DNA of 53,338 nucleotides from Actinoplanes aureus. GTDB taxonomy: Bacteria; Actinomycetota; Actinomycetes; Mycobacteriales; Micromonosporaceae. A program made the translations under genes and the position numbers. Positions 15,256-22,425 of the stretch are shown here, piece by piece (the first letter of the stretch is position 1; every line of letters begins with the position of its first letter). The stretch covers positions 1 to 53,338 of the forward strand of contig NZ_JADQTO010000044.1 of NCBI RefSeq assembly GCF_015704865.1, in the 5' to 3' direction. The notes under the pieces are model-generated. The model was not told where the DNA came from. It saw nothing but the letters and a program-made list of their open reading frames with translations, and searched no databases.

Positions 15256-17748
15256 TCAACCCCGGGCGTTGAGGGCCCGGCGCATGTCGTCGTCGGCGTC
15301 CTGCACCACCCGGCGCAGGATCGGGTTCAGTTCGGGACGGGCCAGCAGTGCGGCGGCGAGCTGCCGGGTGCGGTCGCAGACCGCGACGTCGGGGTACGCC
15401 GCAAGCGCGGTCCGCTCGGCGCTCATCCCGCTGCGGACCCCCATCATCGCCGGCATCTCGGCGAAGTAGCGCTCGGCGTACGCGTCCAGCAGCTCCAGCT
15501 GCTCGGGCTGCCAGAAGCCGGCCGCGGTGAGCTCGGCCAGCCGATTCGACAGCGACGCGTCGCCGACCACGGCCGCCCAGGCCGTCTCCTTGGCCGCCGG
15601 GTCGGGCAGCGCGGCCCGGCACCGGGCCGCCCACTGCTCACCGCTGGCGCTGCGGTCGGAGTCCAGTTCGGCGTCGATGGTGTCGTGGTCGGCCGCGCCG
15701 AGGACCGAGAGCCGGTACACGATCAGCCAGCGCAGGTCGGCGTCGACGGCCAGCCCGCGCGGCACGTCCTCACCGGCCAGCCAGCCGCGCAGGCGGGCGA
15801 CGTCGATGGTGGCGCCGATCAGCCCGCGCGCCGCGGCCAGTTGACGCGACTCGCCGGGCGGTGACGCGGCGAGCAGCCGGTCGGCGGCCTGGGCGACCAG
15901 TTCCAGGGCGGCCGGGCGGGTCTCCGGAGTGGCGTACCGGTCGACCAGGCCGCGGGTGGCCCGCAGCACGTCCTCGACGAGCACCACCTCGGTCTCCATC
16001 GGCAGCGCGGCGAGCACCAGGGTGACCAGCTCGGCGACCGGGCGCTCGCCGTCCACCACGGCGTCCAGAGTGGCGGCCCAGATGACCGCCCGGGCCAGCG
16101 AGTCGTCGATCAGCGGCAGCAGCATCGGTACGGCGGCGGCCGAGTCGGCGTCCAGCCGGATCTTCGCGTACGTCAGATCGCCGTCGTTGAGCAGGAGCAA
16201 ATCGGCCACGGGCTCGCCGGCCAGCTCGGCGATCACGGTCCGTCCGGACGCGTCCAGCTCCACGTCGAGCCTTCGCCGGCGTACCACGGCGCCACCCACC
16301 CGGTCGAACAGGCCGATGCCGACCCGGTGCGGACGGAGGGTTGGGTAGTCGGAGGGCGCGGTCTGCACCACCGCCACCTCGGCGTAGTTCGCGCCGTCCC
16401 GGGACACCTCGGCGCGGAGTGTGTTGACCTGGGCGCGGCGCAGCCACACCTCGGCCCAGCCGGAGAGGTCCCGGCCGCTCGCCTTGGACAGGGCGCCGAG
16501 CAGGTCGGCGAGGGTGGCGTTGCCGTACGCGTGCGCCTCGAAGTGCGCGTTCAGCCCGGCCAGGAAGGCCTCGTCGCCGAGCCAGGCGACCAGTTGCTTG
16601 AGCACCGCGGCGCCCTTGGCGTACGAGATGCCGTCGAAGTTGAGCAGCGCCTCATCGGTGTCCGCCACCCGCTCCGGCGCCACCGGGTGGGTGGACGGCC
16701 GCTGGTCGGCGCGCAGCCCCCACGCCTTGCGGTGCATCGCGAAGGTGGTCCAGGTGCCCCGGTAGCGGGTGGCCTCGGCGGCGACCCGGGTGCCCAGGTA
16801 TTCGGCGAACGACTCGTTGAGCCACAGGTCGTCCCACCACTTCATGGTCACCAGGTCGCCGAACCACATGTGCGCCATCTCGTGCGCGATCACGGTGGCC
16901 CGGTGCTCCCGCTCGCTCTCGGTGACCGCGGACCGGGGAATCATCTCGTCCCGGAAGACCACCAGCCCGGGGTACTCCATCGCGCCGAAGTTGAACTCGG
17001 GCGCGAAGGCCTGCTGGTAGTGCTCGAACGGGTAGCGGATGTCGAAGATCTCGTGGAACCGGTCCAGGCACTGCTTGGTGAGCTCGAACAGCTCCGGCGC
17101 CTCGGCTTCCAGGTGCTCGGCCAGCGCGGCCCGGGCGTAGAGCGCGAGCGGGATGCCGTCGTGCTCGTCGGTCAGCACGTGGTACGGCCCGGCGATCAGG
17201 CTGGCCAGGTAGGTGGAGATCCGCTTGGTCGGCGCGAACTCCCAGCGGCCGCCGTCGCGGGACACCAGCCTGCCGTTGGTGGCGACCGTCCAGTCCGGCG
17301 GGGCGGTGACGCTCACCCGGAACGACGCCTTGAGGTCGGACTGGTCGAAGCTGGGCAGCACCCGCCCGGCGTTGTTGATGAACAGGTGCTGGTAGAGGTA
17401 GACGCTGCGGTCGGCCGGATCCACGTACCGGTGCAGGCCCTCGCCGTTGTTCGAGTACCGCATCACGGCGTCGACGACCAGCTCGTTCCGCTCGGCCAGG
17501 CCGGTCAGCTCCAGGCGGGTGCCGGTCGACGCGGAAGCCGGTACGGGCTGGCCGTTCAGCGTCATAGAGACGACCTCGACCGGCTCGAACTCCAGGAACG
17601 TCGCGGCACCGGCCCGGGCCCGGAACCGGACCACCGTGCACGAGCGGAAGGTGTCACCGTCCGCGGTGAGGTCAAGATCGACGTGGTACTCCTCCACGTC
17701 GACGACGGACGCGCGCTCCGCGGCCTCGGCACGGGTCAGGGTCGGCAT
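15256..17748 (-). CDS. pepN: Aminopeptidase N (M1 family metallopeptidase)
   Basis: About 830 residues, a normal actinobacterial PepN length. The zinc site is H-E-M-A-H (His289, Glu290, His293) followed by W-L-N-E-S-F-A-E with Glu312, the classic HExxH-x18-E. The substrate-binding GAMEN motif reads F-G-A-M-E-Y. A large helical C-terminal ERAP1-like domain follows (about 520-830). It removes N-terminal residues from peptides in the cytoplasm. I start at ATG 17748 (MPTLTRAEAAERA), the family's usual beginning; ATG 17760 and 17757 are in frame. No strong ribosome binding site is visible. It is divergent from the trp leader and trpS. Confidence 0.93.
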   Translation of the reverse strand: MPTLTRAEAAERASVVDVEEYHVDLDLTADGDTFRSCTVVRFRARAGAATFLEFEPVEVVSMTLNGQPVPASASTGTRLELTGLAERNELVVDAVMRYSNNGEGLHRYVDPADRSVYLYQHLFINNAGRVLPSFDQSDLKASFRVSVTAPPDWTVATNGRLVSRDGGRWEFAPTKRISTYLASLIAGPYHVLTDEHDGIPLALYARAALAEHLEAEAPELFELTKQCLDRFHEIFDIRYPFEHYQQAFAPEFNFGAMEYPGLVVFRDEMIPRSAVTESEREHRATVIAHEMAHMWFGDLVTMKWWDDLWLNESFAEYLGTRVAAEATRYRGTWTTFAMHRKAWGLRADQRPSTHPVAPERVADTDEALLNFDGISYAKGAAVLKQLVAWLGDEAFLAGLNAHFEAHAYGNATLADLLGALSKASGRDLSGWAEVWLRRAQVNTLRAEVSRDGANYAEVAVVQTAPSDYPTLRPHRVGIGLFDRVGGAVVRRRRLDVELDASGRTVIAELAGEPVADLLLLNDGDLTYAKIRLDADSAAAVPMLLPLIDDSLARAVIWAATLDAVVDGERPVAELVTLVLAALPMETEVVLVEDVLRATRGLVDRYATPETRPAALELVAQAADRLLAASPPGESRQLAAARGLIGATIDVARLRGWLAGEDVPRGLAVDADLRWLIVYRLSVLGAADHDTIDAELDSDRSASGEQWAARCRAALPDPAAKETAWAAVVGDASLSNRLAELTAAGFWQPEQLELLDAYAERYFAEMPAMMGVRSGMSAERTALAAYPDVAVCDRTRQLAAALLARPELNPILRRVVQDADDDMRRALNARG

Positions 17749-17805
17749 GACGACCATCATGCCCGGCGCGACGGGCGGCCTGTGCAGGCACGCGCGATGC
17801 ACTGT

Positions 17806-17811
17806 TAATCT
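17806..17811 (+). promoter_or_regulatory. trpS leader promoter -10, leaderless leader peptide
   Basis: TAATCT, then six bases, then the ATG of the leader peptide. Transcription would begin on that ATG. The -35 region is weak. Confidence 0.6.
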
Positions 17812-17817
17812 CGCTAC

Positions 17818-17853
17818 ATGCGCGTGTCTCACTACACCTGGTGGCTGCCCTGA
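17818..17853 (+). CDS. trpS leader peptide (Trp-Trp attenuator peptide)
   Basis: An 11-codon open frame encodes MRVSHYTWWLP and stops at TGA. Two consecutive TGG codons lie at 17839-17844, very rare by chance in so short a frame and placed before a tryptophanyl-tRNA synthetase. It sits at the probable transcription start, so it would be translated as a leaderless message. Ribosomes stalled at the Trp codons when charged tRNA-Trp is low would control the hairpins downstream. Confidence 0.85.
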   Translation: MRVSHYTWWLP

Positions 17854-17914
17854 CGGGGCGGCATACCGACACGCGCGACAACACTTCCGCGGCCGCCCGG
17901 ACCGGGCGGCCGCG
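17844..17914 (+). promoter_or_regulatory. Ribosome-mediated transcription attenuator of trpS
   Basis: Four segments can be read directly. Segment 1 is GCTGCCC (17844-17850, overlapping the second Trp codon). Segment 2 is GGGCGGC (17856-17862). Segment 3 lies in 17888-17900 and contains GCCGCCC (17892-17898). Segment 4 is 17902-17914. 1 pairs with 2 (7 bp, one G-U). 2 pairs with 3 (7 bp). 3 pairs with 4 in a perfect 13-bp palindromic stem that acts as terminator. A ribosome stalled on the Trp codons covers segment 1, frees 2 to pair with 3, and lets transcription reach trpS. The stem is followed by CACGTTT rather than a full U-run. Attenuation of an auxiliary trpS by a Trp leader has been described in Streptomyces. 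Confidence 0.82.
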
Positions 17915-17976
17915 TCACGTTTCACCGCGATCTCCCGGGGACCGGCGGTCACCCGTACCCGCAAAGGGAGATCACC

Positions 17977-18942
17977 ATGGCACCCACCCGCCGCCTCACC
18001 GGCTTCCAGGCCACCGGCCGGCTTCATCTCGGCAATCTTCTGGGCGCTATGCGCCCATTGATCGCGGCGCAGGACGCCGCGCCTTCCATCGCGCTCATCG
18101 CGGACCTGCACGCGATGACCGTGGAGCACAACCCCACTGAGGTACGCGCCTCAGCACTCGAACTGGCCACCGTGCTGCTCGCCGCCGGAGTCGATCCGCG
18201 GCGCACCCCGATCGTGCTCCAGTCCCAGATGCGTGAGCACACCGAACTGCACTACCTGCTGGAGTGCGTGACCGGCTTCGGCGAGGCGGCCCGGATGATC
18301 CAGTTCAAGGAGAAGTCCGCGGCCGGTGGCCAGGTGCGCCTGAGCCTGCTCACCTATCCGATCCTGATGGCCGCTGACATCCTGCTCTACGACGTCACGC
18401 AGGTGCCGGTCGGCGAGGACCAGAACCAGCACCTCGAGCTGACCCGAACCCTGGCCGACCGGTTCAACACCCGCTATGGCGAGACGTTCACGGTGCCCGA
18501 GGGGGTCAAGCCAGAGGCCGCCGCCCGGATCATGGACCTGGCCGATCCCACCACCAAGATGAGCAAGACCACCGGCGCCGGCCGGATCGGGCTGCTGGAC
18601 CCGCCGGAGGTGGTGCGGCGCACGGTCGCGCGCGCCGTCACCGACGAGTTCGCGACGGTGCGCCGCGATCCGGAACGGCAGCCGGGCGTGACCAACCTGA
18701 TCGACATCCTGGCCGCCTGCGCCGGCCGGCCGCCGGCCGACACCGATTCCTACGGCGCGCTGAAGAGCGAGGTCACGGACGCGATCGAGGCGTTGCTCAC
18801 GCCGATCCGGGCGCGGCACGCGGAGCTCTCCGACGATCCGGGGTACGTACGCGAGGTGCTCGCCCGAAGCGCGGACCGGGTACGCCCGACCGCCGAAGCG
18901 ACGGTACGCCGTGCGCGTCAAGCCATCGGGCTACTGGACTAA
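17977..18942 (+). CDS. trpS: Tryptophanyl-tRNA synthetase
   Basis: 321 residues, a bacterial-type class I synthetase charging tRNA-Trp. The ATP motif is G-R-L-H-L-G-N (HIGH variant) and the second is K-M-S-K in P-T-T-K-M-S-K-T. D-L-H-A-M-T places His45 where Bacillus stearothermophilus TrpRS has His43, the residue linked to indolmycin sensitivity, so by that criterion it need not be a resistant enzyme. The ATG at 17977 follows AAAGGGAG with good spacing. An attenuator with a Trp leader peptide lies upstream. The last 12 bases overlap the convergent GNAT gene. I cannot tell whether the genome has a second, unregulated trpS. Confidence 0.96.
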   Translation: MAPTRRLTGFQATGRLHLGNLLGAMRPLIAAQDAAPSIALIADLHAMTVEHNPTEVRASALELATVLLAAGVDPRRTPIVLQSQMREHTELHYLLECVTGFGEAARMIQFKEKSAAGGQVRLSLLTYPILMAADILLYDVTQVPVGEDQNQHLELTRTLADRFNTRYGETFTVPEGVKPEAAARIMDLADPTTKMSKTTGAGRIGLLDPPEVVRRTVARAVTDEFATVRRDPERQPGVTNLIDILAACAGRPPADTDSYGALKSEVTDAIEALLTPIRARHAELSDDPGYVREVLARSADRVRPTAEATVRRARQAIGLLD

Positions 18943-19383
18943 CGCGCCCATCCGCTTCTCGAAGCAGAGGCTGTGCGGGTTGCCGGCGTACTCGCCGAAC
19001 GGCGGGATCTGCCGGTAGCCGGCGGACTGGTAGAGGGCGATCGCCGCGGGCAGACCGGTGCCGGTCTCCAGCCGGATGACCGGACGGTCCGCGGCGAGTG
19101 CCTCCTCCTCGATCGCCACGATCATCTGCCGGGCCAGGCCACGGCCGCGGAACGCCGGGCGCACGTACATGCGCTTCAGCTCGGCGACCCCCTCGGCCAG
19201 CGGCTGCCAGGCGCCACAGGCCACGGCCCGGCCGTTCACCACACCGACCAGATACGCCACGTCATCGTGCGGTTCGAATATCCGGTTCCCCGCCCGGGTG
19301 CCGGCCTCGGCCAGTTCGCGCTGCTGAGCAGTGACGAGAGCGGCCAGTTCGGGGTCCAGGGCGGGACGGGATTCGATAAGCAC
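18931..19383 (-). CDS. GNAT family N-acetyltransferase
   Basis: 150 residues. The acetyl-CoA-binding motif A is V-R-P-A-F-R-G-R-G-L-A-R-Q-M (R/Q-x-x-G-x-G/A). It is preceded by a beta strand with E-L-K-R-M-Y and followed by L-E-T-G-T-G-L-P-A-A-I-A-L-Y-Q-S-A-G-Y, which is typical GNAT motif B. Substrate unknown. The start is GTG 19383; TAGAGT lies six bases before it with no ribosome binding site, so the message is probably leaderless. A perfect GGTGATCACC palindrome (19396-19405) abuts the -10 and could be an operator. Confidence 0.9.
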   Translation of the reverse strand: MLIESRPALDPELAALVTAQQRELAEAGTRAGNRIFEPHDDVAYLVGVVNGRAVACGAWQPLAEGVAELKRMYVRPAFRGRGLARQMIVAIEEEALAADRPVIRLETGTGLPAAIALYQSAGYRQIPPFGEYAGNPHSLCFEKRMGALVQ

Positions 19384-19389
19384 GAGATC

Positions 19390-19405
19390 ACTCTAGGTGA
19401 TCACC
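19390..19405 (-). promoter_or_regulatory. GNAT gene -10 element with adjacent palindrome
   Basis: TAGAGT (19390-19395), six bases, then GTG, giving a leaderless layout. GGTGATCACC (19396-19405) directly upstream of the -10 is a perfect 10-bp palindrome placed where a repressor would block polymerase. Confidence 0.5.
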
Positions 19406-19439
19406 GTGGACAACGGGTTGCGCCGAACTGGCCGCAGCC

Positions 19440-20936
19440 CTATTCGTCGGTGTCCTCGTCATCGGTGACCAGCACCGGCCGCTGCGCGTTCGCCATGCTG
19501 GACACCGTGCCGTCGGCCGACATGTGCAGCAGTTCGTCGTCGTTGCGGATCCGGCGGGCCTTGCGGGCGGCGAGCCGCTGCGCCGCGGACGGCCGGGTGT
19601 CGAGCTCCTCCAGGCGGGAGTCGGTGCCGCGCGGGCCGGAGACGTACTCGCCGGCGTTCGGCTGCCAGTCGAACTCCCGCTCGCCGATGCGGACCGGGTC
19701 GCCGGCCTGGGCGCCCTTCTTGGCGAGTGCCGCCTCGACCCCGAGCCGGTCCAGCCGGTCGGCCAGGAAGCCGATGGCCTCGTCGTTGTCGAAGTTGGTC
19801 TGCCGGATCCAGCGCTCCACCTGGGTGCCGCGGATCACGAACACGCCGTCCTCGTCCTGCTCAACGGTGAAGCCCGCGTCGTCGACCGCCCGCGGACGGA
19901 TCACGATCCGGGTCGCCTCCTCGACCGGCTTGGCCGCGCGGTTCTCGGCGACCAGCTTGGCGAGGGCGAAGCCGAACTCCCGGAGACCCTCCCGGGTCAC
20001 CGCGCTGAGTTCGAACACCTGGTAACCGCGCGCCTCGAGGTCGGGGCGGACCATCTCGGCCAGATCCCGGCCGTCCGGGATGTCGATCTTGTTGAGCACC
20101 ACGATCCGGGGCCGGTCCTCCAGCCCGCCGTACGCCGCCAGCTCCGCCTCGATCGCGTCCAGGTCGGCGAGCGGGTCCCGCTCGATCTCCGGCGCCGCCG
20201 CGTCCAGCACGTGCACCAGCACCGAGGTGCGCTCGATGTGCCGCAGGAACTGCATGCCCAGGCCCTTGCCGGTGGCCGCCCCCGGGATCAGGCCGGGCAC
20301 GTCGGCGATGGTGAAGGTCTCGTCGCCGGCCTGGACCACGCCCAGGTTCGGCACCAGCGTGGTGAACGGGTAGTCGGCGATCTTCGGCTTGGCCGCCGAC
20401 ATCACCGAGATCAACGACGACTTGCCGGCCGAGGGAAAGCCCACCAGCCCGACGTCGGCGACGCTCTTCAGCTCCAGCACCACGTCCAGCTGCTCGCCCG
20501 GCTCGCCCAGCTCGGCGAAGCCCGGAACCTTGCGGCGGGTGTTCGCCAGCGACTTGTTGCCCCGGCCGCCGCGACCACCCCGGGCCACCTCGAACTCGGT
20601 GCCGATGCCGACCAGGTCGGCCAGCACCTCGCCGTCGACGGTCTGCACGACCGTGCCGTCCGGCACCTTGAGCACGAGGTTCTTGCCGCTCGCCCCGTCC
20701 CGGTTCGAGCCGGCGCCACCGCCGCCGTTGCTCGCCTTGACGTGCGGGTGGAAGTGGAAGTCCAGCAGGGTGTGCTGCTGCGGGTCGACGACCAGCGTGA
20801 TGCTGCCGCCGTGCCCGCCGTCTCCGCCGTCCGGGCCGCCGAGCGGCTTGAACTTCTCCCGGTGCACGGAGACACAACCGTGTCCGCCGTCACCCGCTTG
20901 CAGGTGCAGCACTACCCGGTCGACGAACGTGGTCAC
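19440..20936 (-). CDS. obgE: GTPase Obg/CgtA
   Basis: 498 residues. The glycine-rich Obg domain (1-158) contains D-G-G-D-G-G-H-G-G and G-G-R-G-G-R-G. The GTPase domain has G1 G-F-P-S-A-G-K-S-S (166-174), G3 D-V-P-G-L-I and G4 N-K-I-D (282-285). The C-terminal OCT domain lies about 350-430, followed by an acidic tail. Obg works in late 50S assembly and stress control. The start is GTG 20936 after GGGGAG. It is the last gene of rplU-rpmA-obgE, but a strong hairpin lies between rpmA and obgE, so obgE may be expressed at a lower level by readthrough. The stop at 19440 is 56 bases from the GNAT start. Confidence 0.97.
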   Translation of the reverse strand: MTTFVDRVVLHLQAGDGGHGCVSVHREKFKPLGGPDGGDGGHGGSITLVVDPQQHTLLDFHFHPHVKASNGGGGAGSNRDGASGKNLVLKVPDGTVVQTVDGEVLADLVGIGTEFEVARGGRGGRGNKSLANTRRKVPGFAELGEPGEQLDVVLELKSVADVGLVGFPSAGKSSLISVMSAAKPKIADYPFTTLVPNLGVVQAGDETFTIADVPGLIPGAATGKGLGMQFLRHIERTSVLVHVLDAAAPEIERDPLADLDAIEAELAAYGGLEDRPRIVVLNKIDIPDGRDLAEMVRPDLEARGYQVFELSAVTREGLREFGFALAKLVAENRAAKPVEEATRIVIRPRAVDDAGFTVEQDEDGVFVIRGTQVERWIRQTNFDNDEAIGFLADRLDRLGVEAALAKKGAQAGDPVRIGEREFDWQPNAGEYVSGPRGTDSRLEELDTRPSAAQRLAARKARRIRNDDELLHMSADGTVSSMANAQRPVLVTDDEDTDE

Positions 20937-20965
20937 TTCAGCACTCCCCTAGCCAAGGAAAAACA

Positions 20966-21003
20966 ACAGCGGGCCGCGGACCCGAGGGTCCACGGCCCGC
21001 TGT
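20966..21003 (-). terminator. Strong hairpin between rpmA and obgE
   Basis: Arms 20966-20983 and 20986-21003 form an 18-bp stem with one mismatch. On the minus strand it is followed by TGTTTTTCC. This is the best intrinsic terminator of the block and lies between two genes of one operon. It may act as an attenuator separating abundant L21/L27 from the low-abundance GTPase. Confidence 0.85.
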
Positions 21004-21012
21004 AGAGAAAAA

Positions 21013-21270
21013 CTACTCCGCGACCGGCACGATGCTGACGGTCTTGCGGCCGCGCGAGGTGCCGAACAGGACGTTGCCCGTGGCAAGCGCGAACAGCGTG
21101 TCGTCGCCGCCGCGGCCGACCAGGTCGCCCGGGTGGAACTTCGTGCCGCGCTGACGGATCAGGATCTCGCCGGCGCTGACCAGCTGGCCACCGAACCGCT
21201 TCACACCGAGTCGCGGTGCGGCGGACTCACGGCCGTTACGCGAGCTAGATGCACCCTTTTTGTGAGCCAT
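21013..21270 (-). CDS. rpmA: 50S ribosomal protein L27
   Basis: 85 residues, opening MAHKKGASSSRNGRES and containing R-L-G-V-K-R-F-G-G-Q and I-L-I-R-Q-R-G-T-K-F-H-P-G. L27 lies near the peptidyl transferase centre and its N-terminal tail reaches the P-site tRNA. No extra N-terminal leader like that of Firmicutes is present. It follows rplU with eight bases between and is clearly in the same operon. Confidence 0.98.
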   Translation of the reverse strand: MAHKKGASSSRNGRESAAPRLGVKRFGGQLVSAGEILIRQRGTKFHPGDLVGRGGDDTLFALATGNVLFGTSRGRKTVSIVPVAE

Positions 21271-21278
21271 ATCCGCGC

Positions 21279-21593
21279 CTACTTCCCGCTCTTGATGCCG
21301 GTCACCTTGACGCGGGTCAGCGGCTGACGGTGCCCCTGGCGCTTGTGGTAACCGGTCTTGTTCTTGAACTTGTGGATCCGGATCTTCGGACCCTTGGTGT
21401 GCTCGGCAATCTCGCCGGACACCGTAACGTTGGCAAGCTTGGCCGCGTCGGTCACCAGGTTGTCACCGTCGACGAGGAGCACCGCGGCGAGGGTCAGAGC
21501 ATCGCCGGGGGCACCGACGAGCTTCTCGACCTCGATCACGTCGCCCTCGGCAACCTTGTACTGCTTGCCGCCGGTCTTGACGATCGCGTACAT
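21279..21593 (-). CDS. rplU: 50S ribosomal protein L21
   Basis: 104 residues from ATG 21593: MYAIVKTGGKQYKV at the start and K-N-K-T-G-Y-H-K-R-Q-G-H-R-Q near the end, with an I-K-S-G-K tail. L21 binds 23S rRNA and is assembled early. The frame is open 34 codons further upstream, but the family begins at MYAIVKTGG. It heads the rplU-rpmA-obgE unit. The 5' region holds three CCAGCAGT copies. Confidence 0.97.
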   Translation of the reverse strand: MYAIVKTGGKQYKVAEGDVIEVEKLVGAPGDALTLAAVLLVDGDNLVTDAAKLANVTVSGEIAEHTKGPKIRIHKFKNKTGYHKRQGHRQPLTRVKVTGIKSGK

Positions 21594-21628
21594 CGACGCG
21601 GACTCCCTGAGACTTACGCAGCCGGAAG

Positions 21629-21665
21629 ACTGCTGGCGGATACTGCTGGGGTGCTGCACTGCTGG
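21629..21665 (-). repeat. Three CCAGCAGT copies in the rplU leader
   Basis: The octamer occurs at 21629-21636, 21642-21649 and 21658-21665 on the minus strand, 36-72 bases before the rplU start. TAGGCT at 21726-21731 could be the promoter -10, which would place the repeats in the transcribed leader. Possible binding site for an autoregulating ribosomal protein, unproven. Confidence 0.45.
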
Positions 21666-21762
21666 GGGTTCCGGTGCGGCGCTGTGGGCGCGCACGGAAC
21701 AGGCGCCGAAAAAGCGCCGTCGGCAAGCCTACTTCATCGCGGGCCGCAGACCCAAACCGGGC

Positions 21763-22302
21763 CTAGCCTCGACCGCAGGCCTTGTCCAGCGTGGCATGCA
21801 GGCCGGCGAGTTTCTTGTCGTCAATCTTGGCGAGGTCACCCTTGAGTGCGGTGACCTCGGCACCCATGGCGCCCAGCGCCTTCTTCACCTGCGGGTCGGA
21901 GGCCAGCCTCGACAGGTCGAGCAGCGCGTGCGAGAAGTTCTCCACGTCCCGGGCGGCCTTCTGCTTCGCCTCGGTCTCGGCCTGCCCACCCTGGGCCGCC
22001 GCCTCGGTCAGCAGGCGGTAGTCCTCGCTGAAGGTCTTGCCGAACGCGGTGCTGGTACGTGACGCCTGCTCACAGATCGCGTCGGTGTCCTCGGACAGGG
22101 CGGCGTCACCAGCCGCCGCGTCGGGTCCGTCCGGGGCGGCGGTGGCAGCGGACGGGGCGGTACCACCCTCAGCGGCGGCGGAGGTGCCGGCGGCGGCCGA
22201 GGGGGCGGTGGCCGGTGCGGACGCGGTCTCCGGCTGGTCGGCGGAGCACCCGGTCAGGAGCAGGGCGGAGAGCCCCGCCACGGCGAAGAGGATGGGACGC
22301 AT
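21763..22302 (-). CDS. Secreted lipoprotein of unknown function
   Basis: 179 residues. The signal is MRPILFAVAGLSALLLTGC, with lipobox L-L-T-G-C and Cys19 the anchor. An Ala/Pro/Thr-rich linker (about 20-70) leads to a mostly helical domain (about 75-179) rich in Ala, Lys, Glu and Asp, with two cysteines (D-A-I-C-E-Q and K-A-C-G-R-G) that may form a disulfide. I do not recognise the family. The ATG at 22302 has GAGGAGA upstream. It sits between the RNase E/G gene and rplU, where most actinobacteria have nothing or a small spacer, and it has a hairpin on its upstream side, so it is probably an independent unit. Confidence 0.75.
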   Translation of the reverse strand: MRPILFAVAGLSALLLTGCSADQPETASAPATAPSAAAGTSAAAEGGTAPSAATAAPDGPDAAAGDAALSEDTDAICEQASRTSTAFGKTFSEDYRLLTEAAAQGGQAETEAKQKAARDVENFSHALLDLSRLASDPQVKKALGAMGAEVTALKGDLAKIDDKKLAGLHATLDKACGRG

Positions 22303-22373
22303 GGGATTCGGTCTCCTCGGGGGCAGAGATCGATACGGACTGGATCGACCCGCCGAGGGTAACGGATGACACA

Positions 22374-22411
22374 GCCCGGTAGTTAACTTTCTTTCCAGTC
22401 AGCTACCGGGC
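22374..22411 (-). terminator. RNase E/G gene terminator hairpin
   Basis: GCCCGGTAG and CTACCGGGC (22374-22382 and 22403-22411) form a 9-bp perfect stem around a 20-base AT-rich loop, 15 bases past the stop at 22426. It lacks a U-run but is the only structure before the next gene. Confidence 0.6.
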
Positions 22412-22425
22412 CGCATCACTACAGC

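Noticed and set aside
17749..18129. N-terminal extension of PepN
   Set aside because: It would cover the trp leader and attenuator on the other strand and adds 127 residues not known in the family.
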